From positions 55,598,539 through 55,662,538 of the forward strand of contig CM060976.1 of the NCBI GenBank assembly GCA_030765065.1: DNA of 64,000 nt, written 5' to 3'. Made by a program: the position numbers and the translations under genes. The notes under the pieces were generated by a model. That model made no database searches. It saw only the letters and a list, made by a program, of their open reading frames with translations, and had not been told where the DNA came from. The DNA comes from Deroplatys truncata. Its lineage: Eukaryota; Arthropoda; Insecta; Mantodea; Mantidae. This document shows, piece after piece, positions 24,940 to 35,747 of the stretch; positions within the stretch are counted from its first letter, which is position 1; each line of letters starts with the position of its first letter.

Positions 24940-25640
24940 TTACAGTTATGAACATTATAACTAATACTGTGACTTTATCCAAGTCTTTTACGACCGCTTC
25001 TCTCAATTCTCAATGTCACTGTTCACTTCGTTCACACTATCACTTCGCTAAGGTGAACTGGTTCAACTCTCAGTCACTTTACTTCCTTCGTAACGTAGCT
25101 TCTTCACGTCGGACAATTCACTTCGCTCGAGAGTCGAAAACAAGACCTACACAACCGTCGCCGCTTGTCACAGCAGTTGTCACTAACTCACTCGGACTTG
25201 ATGTCGCACGGGAAGCTAACTCGTTCGCTCACTGACTCAACTCTGGTCTCAGTTGACTCGCTCGACTCGCCGCTGCCGCAACTTATGATCTCCGCGAGAG
25301 CGCTCGCTTATATAGTTAGTGGAATCTTTTCACAAAGTTCTCTAACTCCCTAGAACCATTTCGACACACTTCCTGGAGGAGGACAGGGGGAAGCAGCTTC
25401 CAGAAGCTTCTAGTTATCTCTCGATAGCGCGCCCGGTATTTATGCTGGCGAGCGACCGTTATCTTGTTTACTCGTATGCCCGGCGCCAAATTCCCAATAA
25501 ATTCGTGCCATAGCCACTGCGTCACAATGGAAAATAAGTTTCGAGGTTCTGCGAGGACGGTTTGATAGGTCTGATAAATTTCCGAGAAATAACAGGAAAG
25601 GTCAAGTGGTGCCATTGTTGGTCAGTGTGATTCATGCTAA
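24940..25640 (-). promoter_or_regulatory. CpG-rich promoter-like block with TATA box (minus strand); possible LTR
   Basis: On the minus strand a TATA box (TATATAAG, reverse complement at 25308-25315) is followed about 25-30 bp later by GATCATAAGT as a candidate initiator. The following leader of several hundred bases is rich in CpG and GAGT-type words. This composition stands out from the AT-rich surroundings. It fits either an LTR (promoter plus R/U5) in minus orientation or the 5' end of a host transcript. No TG...CA ends with target duplication were found, so I leave both readings open. The 99-codon frame at 25316-25615 has no known motif. Confidence 0.4.
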
Positions 25641-25649
25641 CGATTTATA

Positions 25650-26290
25650 GACAAACGTTGGATAAATACCAAGCTTGGTATTGAAGTTCAACATTTTCTA
25701 AACAAAAGTCACAGATTTTCAAGAAATTACCCCTTATATCGAAACGTTTTGTTATTTTCCATTTTTTCAAAAATGGTTACAACAATTTTGAATAAAATAC
25801 TACTATACGTTCAAGACATTTAAAATACTAAAACAGTATGTCTTGAATTTTATACGAAGAACATTTAAAGTATTTTTTTCATTTAGAAGGAATTTTGTAT
25901 AATTTTATACATAACTGATGAACCATAAAGAGATAAACAAAAACTTACTACACCAAATATAAGAATCCCTTTTAAAACACACAATTTAAGTCAGATAAAG
26001 GCTTACCTTGCCATGCCCAAAGTAGGCTTACCTACCTTGCTGTAGGTTTAAAATTGCCAATACTTCGCATACACTACGGGTATGTTGCCTCTTTGTTTTA
26101 AAGTGCTCAGCTAACATTATTATTTTTTGGGTATTATCCAAAAAGTATAATATAACTAACCGTTTTTTTTAAAGACTTGGCTATCACTTCAGTCTCCTGT
26201 ATCCATCCTGTACCTATAATGAAATTTAGAATTAACTTTTTACGAAAATGTTTATCTCGATTATGATGAATTTGATAGAAAACAAATTTG
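25650..26290 (+). repeat. R-family repeat, 5'-truncated (R7)
   Basis: Starts at GGATAAATACCAAGCTTGG. It carries TTTTCAAAAATGG and TATGTCTTGAATTTTAT, and ends GATAGAAAACAAATTTGA, directly joined to the tail of the minus-strand copy R8. The middle is diverged. Forms a tail-to-tail pair with R8. Confidence 0.75.
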
Positions 26291-27128
26291 AGGTGTTGCA
26301 CTCACATGACTTTCTCTACTCTTGAACAAGCTATAAAACGTTTATTCTCCATTTACTTCATATTAATCGAGATAAAATATTTGCAGAAACGTTCTTATTG
26401 CTAATCCTCCTGTAGGTGCAAGGGAATAATGTAGGCTTTAGGCGACAGTCAAGTCAAATCTTTTAAGAGCTGGTTGCTATGTGGAACATTTCAGTCTCTT
26501 TGCATGTCCAGGACATAAAAAAACTAATAACGAATTCCATTTGAGAAAAAGTATAAGTATTGGAAAATTCAAACAAATAACAAGGAATATCTTGTAAATG
26601 GTTCACTCGACAAAAGCAAATGTATATGACATAAGTTGTTTTTAAACGAGATCTACATTCTTTATCCAGTAACAGTTTGTCTATCTCTTACGGATTAACA
26701 GTTACACAAAAGTTATTCAGAATGAAGAGGACTTTTGGGGACATGCTCAGAAAATTCAAGATATGCATTTCATTTCCCATGAAAATATCTTAAATATACG
26801 GTATTTTAATCAAATTCGTTAGAGCCATTTTTGATAAAAAAAAACAAAACTTTCGAAAAATGTTCCATGTAAACGGTAGTTTGGGGGAGATTTTCTTGAA
26901 AATCTTCATATCGTATCTTTGGAAGATATTGAACCTAAATATCAGTTTGGTATTTATCAGAATTTTCGCTTTTGAGTTATGATGTTCAACACACACACGG
27001 GCATATTTCCAAAAATTCTTATTTGGATTCAGGGGCATCAAAACATATACTTCCGGTGAAATCTCGGTTTCGAATTTTTTAGTGAAATGCATTACTTCCT
27101 CTTCTTCTTATATGGAGTAGAGAAACTA
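26291..27128 (-). repeat. R-family repeat, near full length, subfamily 2 (R8)
   Basis: Tail GCACTCACATGACTTTCTC near 26298, head GTGAAATGCATTACTTCCTC ... GGAGTAGAGAAAC near 27081-27126. It has the subfamily-2 word GCTATGTGGAACATT (26477) instead of the CATATGCTGG wording of subfamily 1. The frame at 26790-27092 is inside R. Confidence 0.85.
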
Positions 27129-27129
27129 A

Positions 27130-27215
27130 TAAGATTTGGTAAAACGTTTGCAGAAGGACTTCAAAATAATCGATAATGGGTAGAGTAATTTGTATGAATA
27201 TAATAGGTCAGACTT
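27130..27215 (+). repeat. R tail fragment interrupted by LTR-A1 (R9)
   Basis: GGGTAGAGTAATTTGTATGA ... GTCAGACTT matches the R tail (GGGTAGAGAAAGTCATGTGA ... ATCAGATTTT). The tail resumes as ACTTTTTTTT right of the LTR at 28231. Confidence 0.65.
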
Positions 27216-28230
27216 TGAGGCAGTATTTTTAACACTTAAATGATTTCAGTCTAATTATATAATATATAAATTGAATAACAGCCCACCTTAAAGCAATATC
27301 TGTATGTAACAAGATATAAAAAGTGTATATTACAGTCATTGTATACGTTTATATTATTGTATACATTTGTAATAATGTTATGTGAATGTATTACATAATT
27401 TAATAATGTAGGAACTGTGAGAATAATAGGTAAAGAGTTGCTAACAATGAGGTAAGAATGAGATAACCTTGAGACAATAATGGGTAAGAAAGTTTAATAA
27501 TGCTAATAGTCATTATTGGAGCAACAATAATGTAATTTTTATGACAGCTTATAAAATAGCCAATCAACAACCAGAAAAAGCCTTAGTTAAATGAAGGTAT
27601 TCTATTGGACTAGGATTAGCCAATCATAAAATAAAATGAAGCAAAATTTACAAATTCAGAGTTCAGTTGCTTGTAGACAGCGCTCATAACTGGACGAGTT
27701 GCTTGTAGACAGTGTTTCTCACCGGATGCGAGATGTGTCCTCGAGAAATTTAATACGTATTCAGTGTGAGACAAAAAAATAGTTTACGTGTTAAAAAGTG
27801 CAAGTAATTAATAAAAAAAATCTTACAGCTCTCTATATCAGTGAAGTGTTATTTAAATCGTATCAAGCATTAATAAAAGGGGTGAAGTAAAATTATAATC
27901 TGTGTAAGCCTACAATCTTCAGTCGCACCACTCCCTGCTAAGACATTCATGTCTCTAAAAAATAAATACTGACCCAGCCGAGGCAAACATAAATATATAA
28001 TAATATATAATATATAAAGAAACAGTCAAATTACAAAGGTAATATTCTTAAACTTGGAACAAAGGCCACCGGAAAGTACATTTGGGGAGAAGGCTACCGG
28101 AAACCTTTTACCATACGTACGGTTGCAACTACTTCAAGTTCGGCTCCCCAACAGTTGAAATATAATACAACCTACTTCAAGTTGACGCCCAAAGCGTGGT
28201 GCAAATAACGTAATAATAATTACTACTTCA
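27216..28230 (+). mobile_element. Solo LTR, family LTR-A (A1), 1015 bp, 4-bp target duplication
   Basis: Begins TGAGGCAGTATTTTTAAC and ends TACTACTTCA, with ACTT duplicated at 27212-27215 and 28231-28234. These are TG...CA ends and the 4-bp duplication of Ty3/gypsy-type integration. Promoter-like features: CCAAT boxes (AGCCAATCAACAACC near 27558, TAGCCAATCATAAA near 27617) and an initiator-like TTCAGTTGCTTG near 27662. AATAAAAGG polyadenylation-type words follow near 27872. No gag/pol flanks it, so it is a solo LTR left by recombination. Inserted into the R tail. Confidence 0.88.
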
Positions 28231-28234
28231 ACTT

Positions 28235-28573
28235 TTTTTTTCATTTTCTTTCACGGAAATAATTAAATGTCATGCTACAGCGTATGCTATTTTATGCACT
28301 TTGCTATAATACTGAAGATGTTCTATAGACTATTAATAAGTCGATGTGCATCGAAATTTTTCTGACAAACTCACATCATGATTAACAGGAAATTAGAAAA
28401 ATAACAATTTGTATAGTAACTTGCACAGTACCTTGAAAATAAACTATAATTGCTAAAAAAAAATGGCAGCGTTATACATCAGCTTTCATCTATTGTGTAT
28501 TACAGGCAACAATTTTACTGAAGGTCTCATTTTTAATAAAGAAAAATTAAGATGCTGCTATGATGGTGTGAGT
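28235..28573. other. Unassigned stretch
   Basis: AT-rich with nothing recognised. Confidence 0.5.
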
Positions 28574-28575
28574 TA

Positions 28576-29190
28576 CACTGTCGTGCATAAAAAGCGGCCA
28601 ATACCCTAGATCGCCACAGTGTCTTTCTCTCCATAAGGTTTTCACCTTCAGATAATTAAATTTTCACTTTTCTCTATATGACTGGCCCGAAAAACAACTA
28701 GAGACATAAAAACTAACCAATGAAGATGTTCATAATCTATGGGGAATGAGGGGTGATTCGGATACCACCTCTATGAAGGATTTTCCCTACGATTGTTACA
28801 CAAGGAAAGGCTATTTCGGCCTTCTATAGGAAGGATGAAGAATTATTTGCATGTGAGGCTATACTAATCGAAAGTTACATTTACATGTATGAGAGCTTTC
28901 ATCAGCGAACATGGAGACGAAGTTAAGTTATTGCTGCTACTAAACGGCAATAAGAAAACCGGTATTTAGAAAACGATTGTGTACCATGAAAATATAAGCT
29001 TTTAGTTGTAATGTTACTTTCGGCAGTTCGGCCATACTTTATGGGTGGTTAAGTAACCCTGCCAATATGGTGGCTAGAATTCTGATCGAAAAAAGGAGAT
29101 GGTAACGCTGGTAGGGGGTGTGGCTAGAGTTTGTCAGTACCACCATAAACCGCTCCATTCCATTATAGGCCCATTTTATGCACGCTACTA
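28576..29190 (+). mobile_element. MITE M, copy 1 (615 bp), Tc1/mariner-type ends
   Basis: Left end CACTGTCGTGCATAAAAA after TA (28574-28575). Right end is the reverse complement of CGTGCATAAAATGGGCC, 6 bp from a TA at 29191-29192. The interior has no long frame. A second copy in opposite orientation lies at 48203-48830, sharing GATGAAGAATTATTTGC versus GGTGAAGAATTACTTTT on the reverse strand and GCTGCTACTAAACGGCAAT. Ends and TA flank suggest a non-autonomous Tc1/mariner derivative, but no parent transposase was found here. Confidence 0.7.
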
Positions 29191-29454
29191 TACGATCCTC
29201 TGTAAACGCATAACCTCTCTCTTTCCATTATAATTATAATACTGTTGACTAATGTATGAGGTTAAACAATTATTTATGATGCAAGTGTTAAAAGCGGAGT
29301 TTTATTTGAGAGTAGTTACATTTTGGGAACGAATGTAGCAATTCTATGAGCAAAATAAAATAACTTTTAACATGTGTTGCCATATGTTGTATATTAGACA
29401 CTCTGTATGCTAAATTATGAAGTATCCAGGTGAGATTTGTGTGAAATTAGCAAT

Positions 29455-29476
29455 ATATACATATATATATATATAT
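29455..29476. repeat. (TA)n microsatellite
   Basis: About 11 TA units immediately left of LTR-B1. Confidence 0.9.
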
Positions 29477-30252
29477 TGTCGCAGGTAATCTCTCGTGTTA
29501 TCTTATTTGCTGGGTGCCTGTTATTGTTTTATTATTTTAATATTTGGATTCTTTGTTCTCCGGCTAGCTATTATTACTCAGTCGAGCAAATATCTCTAAG
29601 CAGGGCGTGTAAACGGAAAGGAGTTGTTACTAAAAGATAACACTGATAAAATAATTTGTTTCTACACTTTTATTGCCGTCACACTTAATTAATAATTCAC
29701 ATATTTAATCTTTATACACGCCTGACTGAAACTGTTATATTTCCGAATGTAACTATAATTACTTATTTGCCGTGCACCAATTACTTCGCGGACTTCACGT
29801 TTTGTAACTAACTGCGACGTGTACCTCGCGAATGACTTTTCAAGACTGCGCGAAACTTGTTTATGGCTCGAGAATATATACTCCACCTCGAAATACCTAA
29901 ACATTATAATAGAGCTGCTATTGGTTACCAAATCGCGCCAACTTTAGCGTCTGTTTTGTCAGCCCATCACTACTACTAACATATATGCTCTAGGAAAGAT
30001 ATTCCCTCCATTTCTAAAGAAAGGCACGCTACCCTGACGTCATTTGTTTGTCTCTTCTTAGTGATAAATAACTCACCCCCTCTGTTTATTGTTACCCACT
30101 TCTATTGTCAGTTTCAGTGAGGCCGTGTAAACTTATTTCCTAACAATGCTTATGGCTAACAAACATCCAAAATCCTGTACATACAATAATATTAATTTAC
30201 ACTACAATCACTCTGGCATTCACAGCATGTTATGATATAAAATACTGCCTCA
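29477..30252 (-). mobile_element. Solo LTR, family LTR-B (B1), 776 bp
   Basis: On the minus strand it starts TGAGGCAGTATTTTATATC and ends TACCTGCGACA. ATAT flanks both sides (29473-29476 and 30253-30256), though the left flank is a TA tract, so the duplication is weak evidence alone. A TATA box (GAGTATATATTCTCGAG, minus strand, near 29866-29882) and AATAAAAGTG support an LTR. Aligns along its length to 34672-35531. No internal coding region adjoins it. The 80-codon frame at 29689-29931 is LTR sequence. Confidence 0.82.
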
Positions 30253-30256
30253 ATAT

Positions 30257-30507
30257 TCGGAAATGCACAATGGTGAGCACCAATCTGTTGTTGTTTTGCC
30301 TTCCTTTTTGTTTGACCTTCATAGCACTGGTGCTAACAACATGCTCACTTACACAAACTGTTGAATGCCATGTCGACTTCTTTGGTAATATTCCAAAGTT
30401 ATCGTGCCACTCCGCTGCTTTCAAAATTTCTTCTGGTTCTGCCGAATCCATTTCCAGTCATTCAAATAATGCACCATTACATTAATTGATACAAGGCCTC
30501 CGCTTAG
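30257..30507. other. Unassigned stretch
   Basis: No element recognised. Both the 71-codon plus frame (30270-30485) and the minus frame (30230-30451) lack motifs. A signal-peptide-like start in the plus frame (LLLFCLPFCLTFIALVLTTC) is noted but unsupported. Confidence 0.4.
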
Positions 30508-30639
30508 TATACATGCAGGATGATTCAGGATTACTGCACAAACTCTGTGGTATGATAGATCCCACAAAGAGGATGATGTTTTTATCATACAACCGATGTT
30601 GGCTGCTGCGTTATTTAGGAGCCACGTAATCCATAGATT

Positions 30640-31490
30640 ACATAACCTCATTTATTATCATAATAATAATGCAAATTAAATAAAAAGTTAATACAGAAAA
30701 CGCCTTCACTGTCCAAGTGCATTCACGACACCATTGAACCCTCTCATGCACTACGAATACGGTGAAGGGCAGCGTATGGTCACATTCAATCCCTAGTGTC
30801 AATTGGGGTGGCACACATGACATTCTTCACATGCCCCCAAAGAAAAAAGTCAAACGGCATTAAGTCGGGCGATTGCCCTTGCCACAAGTCGCGCTGCAAT
30901 AGACCCCCTTCCCCTATCCACTTCTCCTTGTAGATATTACAACGACTGAAGTGTACCGAGCTAGGTGGCCCCGCGGTAACGTGCGCGGCTCGCATTCGGG
31001 AGGTTCGGGTTCGCTACTCGACAACCGCCCGGTTTGACTCATGGATCTTTCGCGTCTCCCCGGATTTCCTCCTCACCATTTCCCTTTTATTCCTTTTCCC
31101 TCGCATCTTTTAGGTGTCCTCCAAGTTTCGTGGCATATGGGACGGATGTATGTTTAATTCTCGTTGACACTAAAAGGCTGCTTGATTTGGAGGTCGCTCA
31201 TCACCTTCTCTCGGCGGGTCCAGTAGTGGGACGTGTCTGTGGGCTTGGAAATGTTAGGCGCGTCTCTGTGGCCTGTCAGACCTTCACCTCATCCCTTCTT
31301 CTTGGAGTGGTGGCTGCAATAGATCTGTAGTGTGCAAGGTGTCCCTCTCCGTTGAATCCCCCATATCCTATGGCTGAAGTGTAGTGGAGCCCTGTCATGT
31401 TGAAAACATACGTCATAGGACACGGCTGGCTACTCAACCATGTGGCTCCTAAACTCACATTACCAAGTGTAATGCAAATTTGTGACACAA
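30640..31490 (-). pseudogene. Decayed DDE transposase, C-terminal half, interrupted by a SINE
   Basis: Right of the SINE, the minus strand reads CFQHDRAPLHFS (about 31384-31420), the second catalytic Asp block. Left of it, the reading resumes with KEKWIGEGG and QSPDLMPFDFFLWGHVKNVM, the third acidic block (about 30786-30955). A frameshift then leads to RVQWCRECTWTVKAF. The order and motifs match the transposase at 7900-8940. In most family members the DRAP position is DGAP, so even the catalytic block is altered. Non-functional. Confidence 0.8.
30956..31373 (+). mobile_element. tRNA-derived SINE, group II, 418 bp with 10-bp target duplication
   Basis: Flanked by CTGAAGTGTA at 30946-30955 and 31374-31383, which lies inside the transposase gene. 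The head has an A box (TGGCCCCGCGG, 30966-30976), then GCTCGCATTCGGGAGG and a B-box-like GGTTCGGGTTCG. The body ends with CCTTCACCTCATCCCTTC, also found in the SINE at 53425-53991. The frame at 31034-31330 is SINE body. Confidence 0.88.
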
Positions 31491-32830
31491 ACCTATTGTA
31501 ATCGGGTATTACCTAATGTTGGAACATAAATAATTAAATCATTAACATCGATTGTATGACAAAAACTATTCTCTTAAACATTCTGTATACTTTCCAACAC
31601 AAGAAACCAAGATGGTAACAATGGAGTGTTATATTTTATTCCACTGAGTATCGTCTTCAATTTCTAGAATGAGAGGCTCGTCTCAAAAAAACTTTTTGGT
31701 AACATTAAATCGCAGTTTCTGGGTGTGTATTTTGTCTTGTTTTTAGCCAACATTTTATCATTTTTATTCCATTACTTTTGCATTATTTATATTTGTGTTT
31801 CTGTGGTCGTGAAAGAGAAGACTAAAATTTTCAGCAAGTTACAGCCTTCAATTGTTTTTGTTTCCGACAGCGAGATGTGGACAGCGTTATGCAAACCATC
31901 TCAACGTACCGTTGGTGAAACTGTGTCCCTGAGAGAAACCGTGCAGAAACGTCACTTTGTCTTCCATAAATCATAACCCAAGCCTTCATTTAAAATGTTT
32001 TCCTCCAACTTCCATTCTTTCTCCCTCTTCCTTGTGCTTTAGGCATATTTCGAATTTAACATCGCATGAAAATGAACTATGGCTTCCCCCGCCCTCACTC
32101 TGTGTTTCAGTGAGTTCCTCAATCTCATATTTTAAACAACCACTCAGATTTTAGGCACCGCGCGCCTGGTTTCATTTGTTTCATTTCCATTTAAACAAAT
32201 TTTGTGGTTACGACAAACTGTATTATTTCTCTAACAATATGTAAAATAAAACAAATTAAAAGTTGTACTACGGCTTAACGAGAAAAAGGGCAAAAAATGC
32301 CTTGTAAGTGTATGTTAAACTCTGAGGGAAGCCTTGAGATATGACGGAATGGCTAACTCATTCTGCCGCGACTAGAAACTTTTGAATTATTCACAAACGT
32401 CACGTAGCAGCAGAACTTAAAGGAGCCTTCTGTTGTATTATTAACACAGTCATAACCACGGTTTTGCTCTTCTCTTGTTTCCCTACCAAACACGCAGAAT
32501 GCGCTTGTTTTGTTTCCGTATTCCCACACATTCCACTCCAGGTATGACGCTAATTAATACTGCGAAAGTAAAATTCCTGCTATGCTAAGTAAAGCATGAC
32601 ACAAACCTAAGCATATGCGGTTATAATTCCCAATGAAAATATCTTAACTCATCAGTGGATTTAAACGTTACTGCTAAAACAAAGTAATATTAATTATGTT
32701 TAATGTTTACACAACATATTTACATATGTGTAAAAATAAAACCTTATGTATAACATTGGTATTAATTTCGCTACCGAGTATCGTTTGCTTTTATCTAACT
32801 TCTACAAAATCTTCTTATAAAAGCTTATTA
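31491..32830. other. Unassigned stretch
   Basis: No element recognised. Frames at 31725-31976 and 31957-32154 lack motifs. Confidence 0.5.
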
Positions 32831-32844
32831 CTTTCTCTATTATG

Positions 32845-33140
32845 TCGTCCTCCGTGGTGTAGTGCTCACCATGCTAGCTTCTAGTTCCCGAGGTCGGGGG
32901 TTTAAATCCGGCGGAGGACGATAGACATTTTCGGATGTAAAAATCCATAGCATGGCTTCCTTCGGAAGGGAAGTAAAGCCGGTGGTCCCGTATCTTAGAT
33001 TTACGGCACATAAAAGAACCTCAAGCCTGATAAAGAGGCCTCTGAGAAATATTTCAGGTCTTTCAGGCTCAATATAGAATGGGACGTTAAGAACGACAGC
33101 AATTAAACAGTGTCCATAAATAAAAATCAATTTAATTTAA
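32845..33140 (+). mobile_element. tRNA-derived SINE, group III, inserted in an R head
   Basis: The head (32848-32918, 71 nt) is tRNA-sized, with a 7-bp acceptor stem, TCCTCCG (32848-32854) with CGGAGGA (32912-32918). It has an A box (TGGTGTAGTG) and B box (GGGTTTAAATCC). A non-tRNA body follows, including CCTTCGGAAGGGAAGTAAAG and ATGGGACGTTAAGAACGAC, then an A-rich tail. R-head sequence is duplicated around it: CTTTCTCTATTATG before and TTTCCTCTACTACG after. These look like a diverged target duplication. The body shows it is a SINE, not a tRNA gene. Confidence 0.85.
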
Positions 33141-33918
33141 TTTCCTCTACTACGTGTAGTAAACAATGGAAGTTTTGCACTCCACCGAAAAACTCGGTAC
33201 CGAGACTTCGCCCGAAATACATGTTTTGAGGCCCTCTGAATAAAAAAAAACATGTTTAGAAAAAGGCCTGTGTGTCTGTAAACAGTATAACTCCAAAACG
33301 AAAAGTCGAATTAATACCAACCTTAGTATTTATGTTCAATATCTTTAAAAGATGCGACATGAAGATTTTCAACAAAATCCACCAACCAAGACTACTCTTT
33401 ACATGGAACATTTTACGAAAATTTTGATTTTCTCAAAAATGGCTCTAATGATTTTTATTAAAATATATGTTTAAGATATGTTCATGATAAATGAAATGTA
33501 CATCTTCAATTTTCTGGAAATGTCCCCAAAATACGTCTTAATTCTGAATGAATGTTGCATAACTGGTAAACCGTAAGAGATAGACAACATTTTACTATAC
33601 AAAAAATGTAGATCACGTTAAAACACACAATTTATGTCATATGCAGTTTTTTTGTCGAGAAAACTATTTCCGAGACATTCCTTGTTATTTGTTTGAATTT
33701 TCCAATTCATATACTTTTTTCTCAAAGAGAATGGAATGCTCCACATAGCAAACAGCCCTTAAAGATTTGACTATCACTTAAAGCCTACTACATTTCCTTT
33801 GCAGCTATAAGTTTCTGCCAATTTTTATATCGATTAACATGAAGTACATGGAGAATAAGCGTTTGTAAAAATAGTTTGTAAAACAGTAGGGAAAGTCCTT
33901 CGAGTGTAACACATTCGA
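33141..33918 (+). repeat. R-family repeat, full length, subfamily 2 (R10)
   Basis: Head CTCTACTACGTGTAGTAAAC and GTTTTGCACTCCACC, internal GTGTGTCTGTAAACAGTATA, CACATAGCAAACAGCCCTTA, tail AGTAGGGAAAGTCC near 33884. The SINE at 32845 is inserted at its head. Confidence 0.85.
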
Positions 33919-34285
33919 TTTTCTTTCTGTTTACTTCATGTTATCGATTGGATACAGAACAGTATCAAGGTTGACACAGGAAATCGAAATAGTCAATGTT
34001 TAAAAGTGGACATTCTTTTCTTGATATCGAGATAAACATTTGAATAATTACCACATCAAAGAATGACAAAAGTATTGAAAAATTCAACCAATAGCAATGG
34101 ATCTCTTGGAAATGGCTAATGTCGCAAAAAAGGTACTTCAAGTAAACTGTAAGTTTTAAAGGGATCTATATTTTCTGTTCAGTAAGTTTTCGTCTATATA
34201 TTAAGATTCGCCAGGAATAGAAAATTACTTCGGAATGATGGGGATGTCAAAGGCTATTTCCAGAAATTTCAAGATATACACTGAC
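33919..34285 (-). repeat. R-family repeat fragment (R11)
   Basis: Reads TTTACTTCATGTTATCGATTGG ... GGAAATGGCTAATGTCGC ... GGCTATTTCCAGAAATTTC on the plus strand, i.e. R in minus orientation, lacking the extreme tail and the head half. Tail-to-tail neighbour of R10. Confidence 0.75.
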
Positions 34286-34671
34286 GGCCAAGAGTTTCTC
34301 GACACACAGAGTGTTAATTGTAATGCAGAGGTAATTTAAATAAACTAATAGTATGGCAAGCATAAAGAAGAAAATATATTGACTTATTTTATTTTTTCAT
34401 TAAAGTTCAATGTGATGATAATTATTACTTTCATTTGATTTTCATTTTATTTCAACGGTTTATTTATTCTAAGAAATAAATACCAAATCGTCTTTCTGGC
34501 ACGAGATAAGCGTTACTTGTTTCAATTTGTTAATGCTTTGTAATTTGTTAAATGTGCTATCACTATTTCCTTGTATTTTTGTTCTGTAATTTTAATACCT
34601 AAATGAGAGCGTTGCGCGTTTATTGAATATTTTTTTCTGTAAACTTAGTACCTGATTTTGCTCATTAAAAT
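34286..34671. other. Unassigned AT-rich stretch
   Basis: Nothing recognised. Confidence 0.5.
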
Positions 34672-35531
34672 TATCGCGGTAATCCGTTCGTGTTATCTTA
34701 TTTACTGGGCGCCTGTTATTGTTTTATTATTTTGAATTTTGGGTGCTTTGTCCTCCGGCTAGCTATTATTACTCAGTCGAGCAAATATCTCTGAGCAGGG
34801 CGTGTAAACGGAAAGGAGTTGTTACTAAAAGATAACCCTGATAAAATAATTTATTTTCACACTTTTATTGCCGTCACACATAATTAATAGTTCACATCTT
34901 TAATCTTTATACACGCCTGACTGAAACGGTTATATTTCCGAATATAATTACTGTCGTATTAGTTGCCGCGTACTTCACATTTTGTAACTAACTTTACGAC
35001 GCGAGAGATTCTTCTAAACTGTATAATGTGCACTTCACGATAGATTCTTCAAGACTGCGCGACGTGTACCTCGTGAATGATTCCATAGAACTGCGTGATG
35101 TGTACCTCGCGAATGATTCTTTAGAACTGCGTGAAACATGCTTATAGCTCGAGAATATATACTCCTTCACCTCCAAATGCCTAAACATTGTAATAGAGCT
35201 ACTACTGTTTACCAAATCGCGCCAACATTAGCGTCTGTTTTGTCAGCCAATCACAATTACTAACACATATGCTCAAGGGAAGATATTCCCTCCATTTCTA
35301 AAGAAAGGCACGCTACTCTGACGTCATTTGTTTATCTCTTCTTAGTGATAAACAACTGACCCCTTCGCTTCATTGTTACCCACTTCTATTGTCAGTTTCA
35401 GTGAGACCGTGTAAACTTATTTCCTAACAATGCTTATGGCTAACAAACATATAAAATCATTGTCAAACAATAATGTTAATTTACATACAATCACTGGCAT
35501 TCACAGTGTTGTTATACATAATGGTGCCTCA
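34672..35531 (-). mobile_element. Solo LTR, family LTR-B (B2), 860 bp, AAAT target duplication
   Basis: Aligns in the same orientation to 29477-30252. Minus-strand start is TGAGGCACCATTATG and end CCGCGATA (last bases mutated from CA). AAAT is duplicated at 34668-34671 and 35532-35535. It has extra copies of a short module: TGCGTGATGTGTACCTCGCG near 35091, repeated near 35058 and 35130. A matching TATA box (GAGTATATATTCTCGAG, minus strand) lies near 35147-35163. Because each LTR-B copy has its own flank, these are separate solo insertions, not the two ends of one element. Confidence 0.85.
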
Positions 35532-35747
35532 AAATTTACTTACATTATCATATGCTAACGTAGATGTTTGTTTCTCTCTGAAAAATACCAGGATTATGAC
35601 TGACGACTCTAGGAGACTGAGTCTCCTACTCAGCCATATATGGCATTGGCGTCCTGTTTTACGTGCACAATTCTAGATTATTCACACATGAATATATAAT
35701 TTTGATCAATAGCTTTACTCATCATTTATAATAGCTATGTATACATA

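Larger units (their letters stand above)
30508..31490 (-). mobile_element. DDE transposon remnant (same broad lineage as 7854-9059), split by a SINE
   Basis: The right-hand (3') part on the minus strand runs from the SINE edge at 30955 down to about 30508, where CAGGATGATTCAGGATTA resembles a transposon terminus. The 5' part lies at 31384-31490. The SINE at 30956-31373 separates the two. Outer ends are approximate and no matching inverted repeat was found on the 5' side, so the element is 5'-truncated. Confidence 0.7.

Noticed and set aside
30270-30485. Small secreted protein (71 codons with a signal-peptide-like start)
   Set aside because: No homology motif, no promoter evidence, and a comparable antisense frame overlaps it.
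32848-32918. tRNA gene
   Set aside because: The tRNA-like fold is followed by a non-tRNA SINE body and A-rich tail, flanked by a diverged target duplication, so it is a SINE head.
29477-35531. Two direct LTR-B copies 4.4 kb apart as ends of one intact LTR retrotransposon
   Set aside because: Each copy has its own flanking 4-mer (ATAT and AAAT), and the intervening DNA holds a DDE transposon, SINEs and R copies but no gag or pol.
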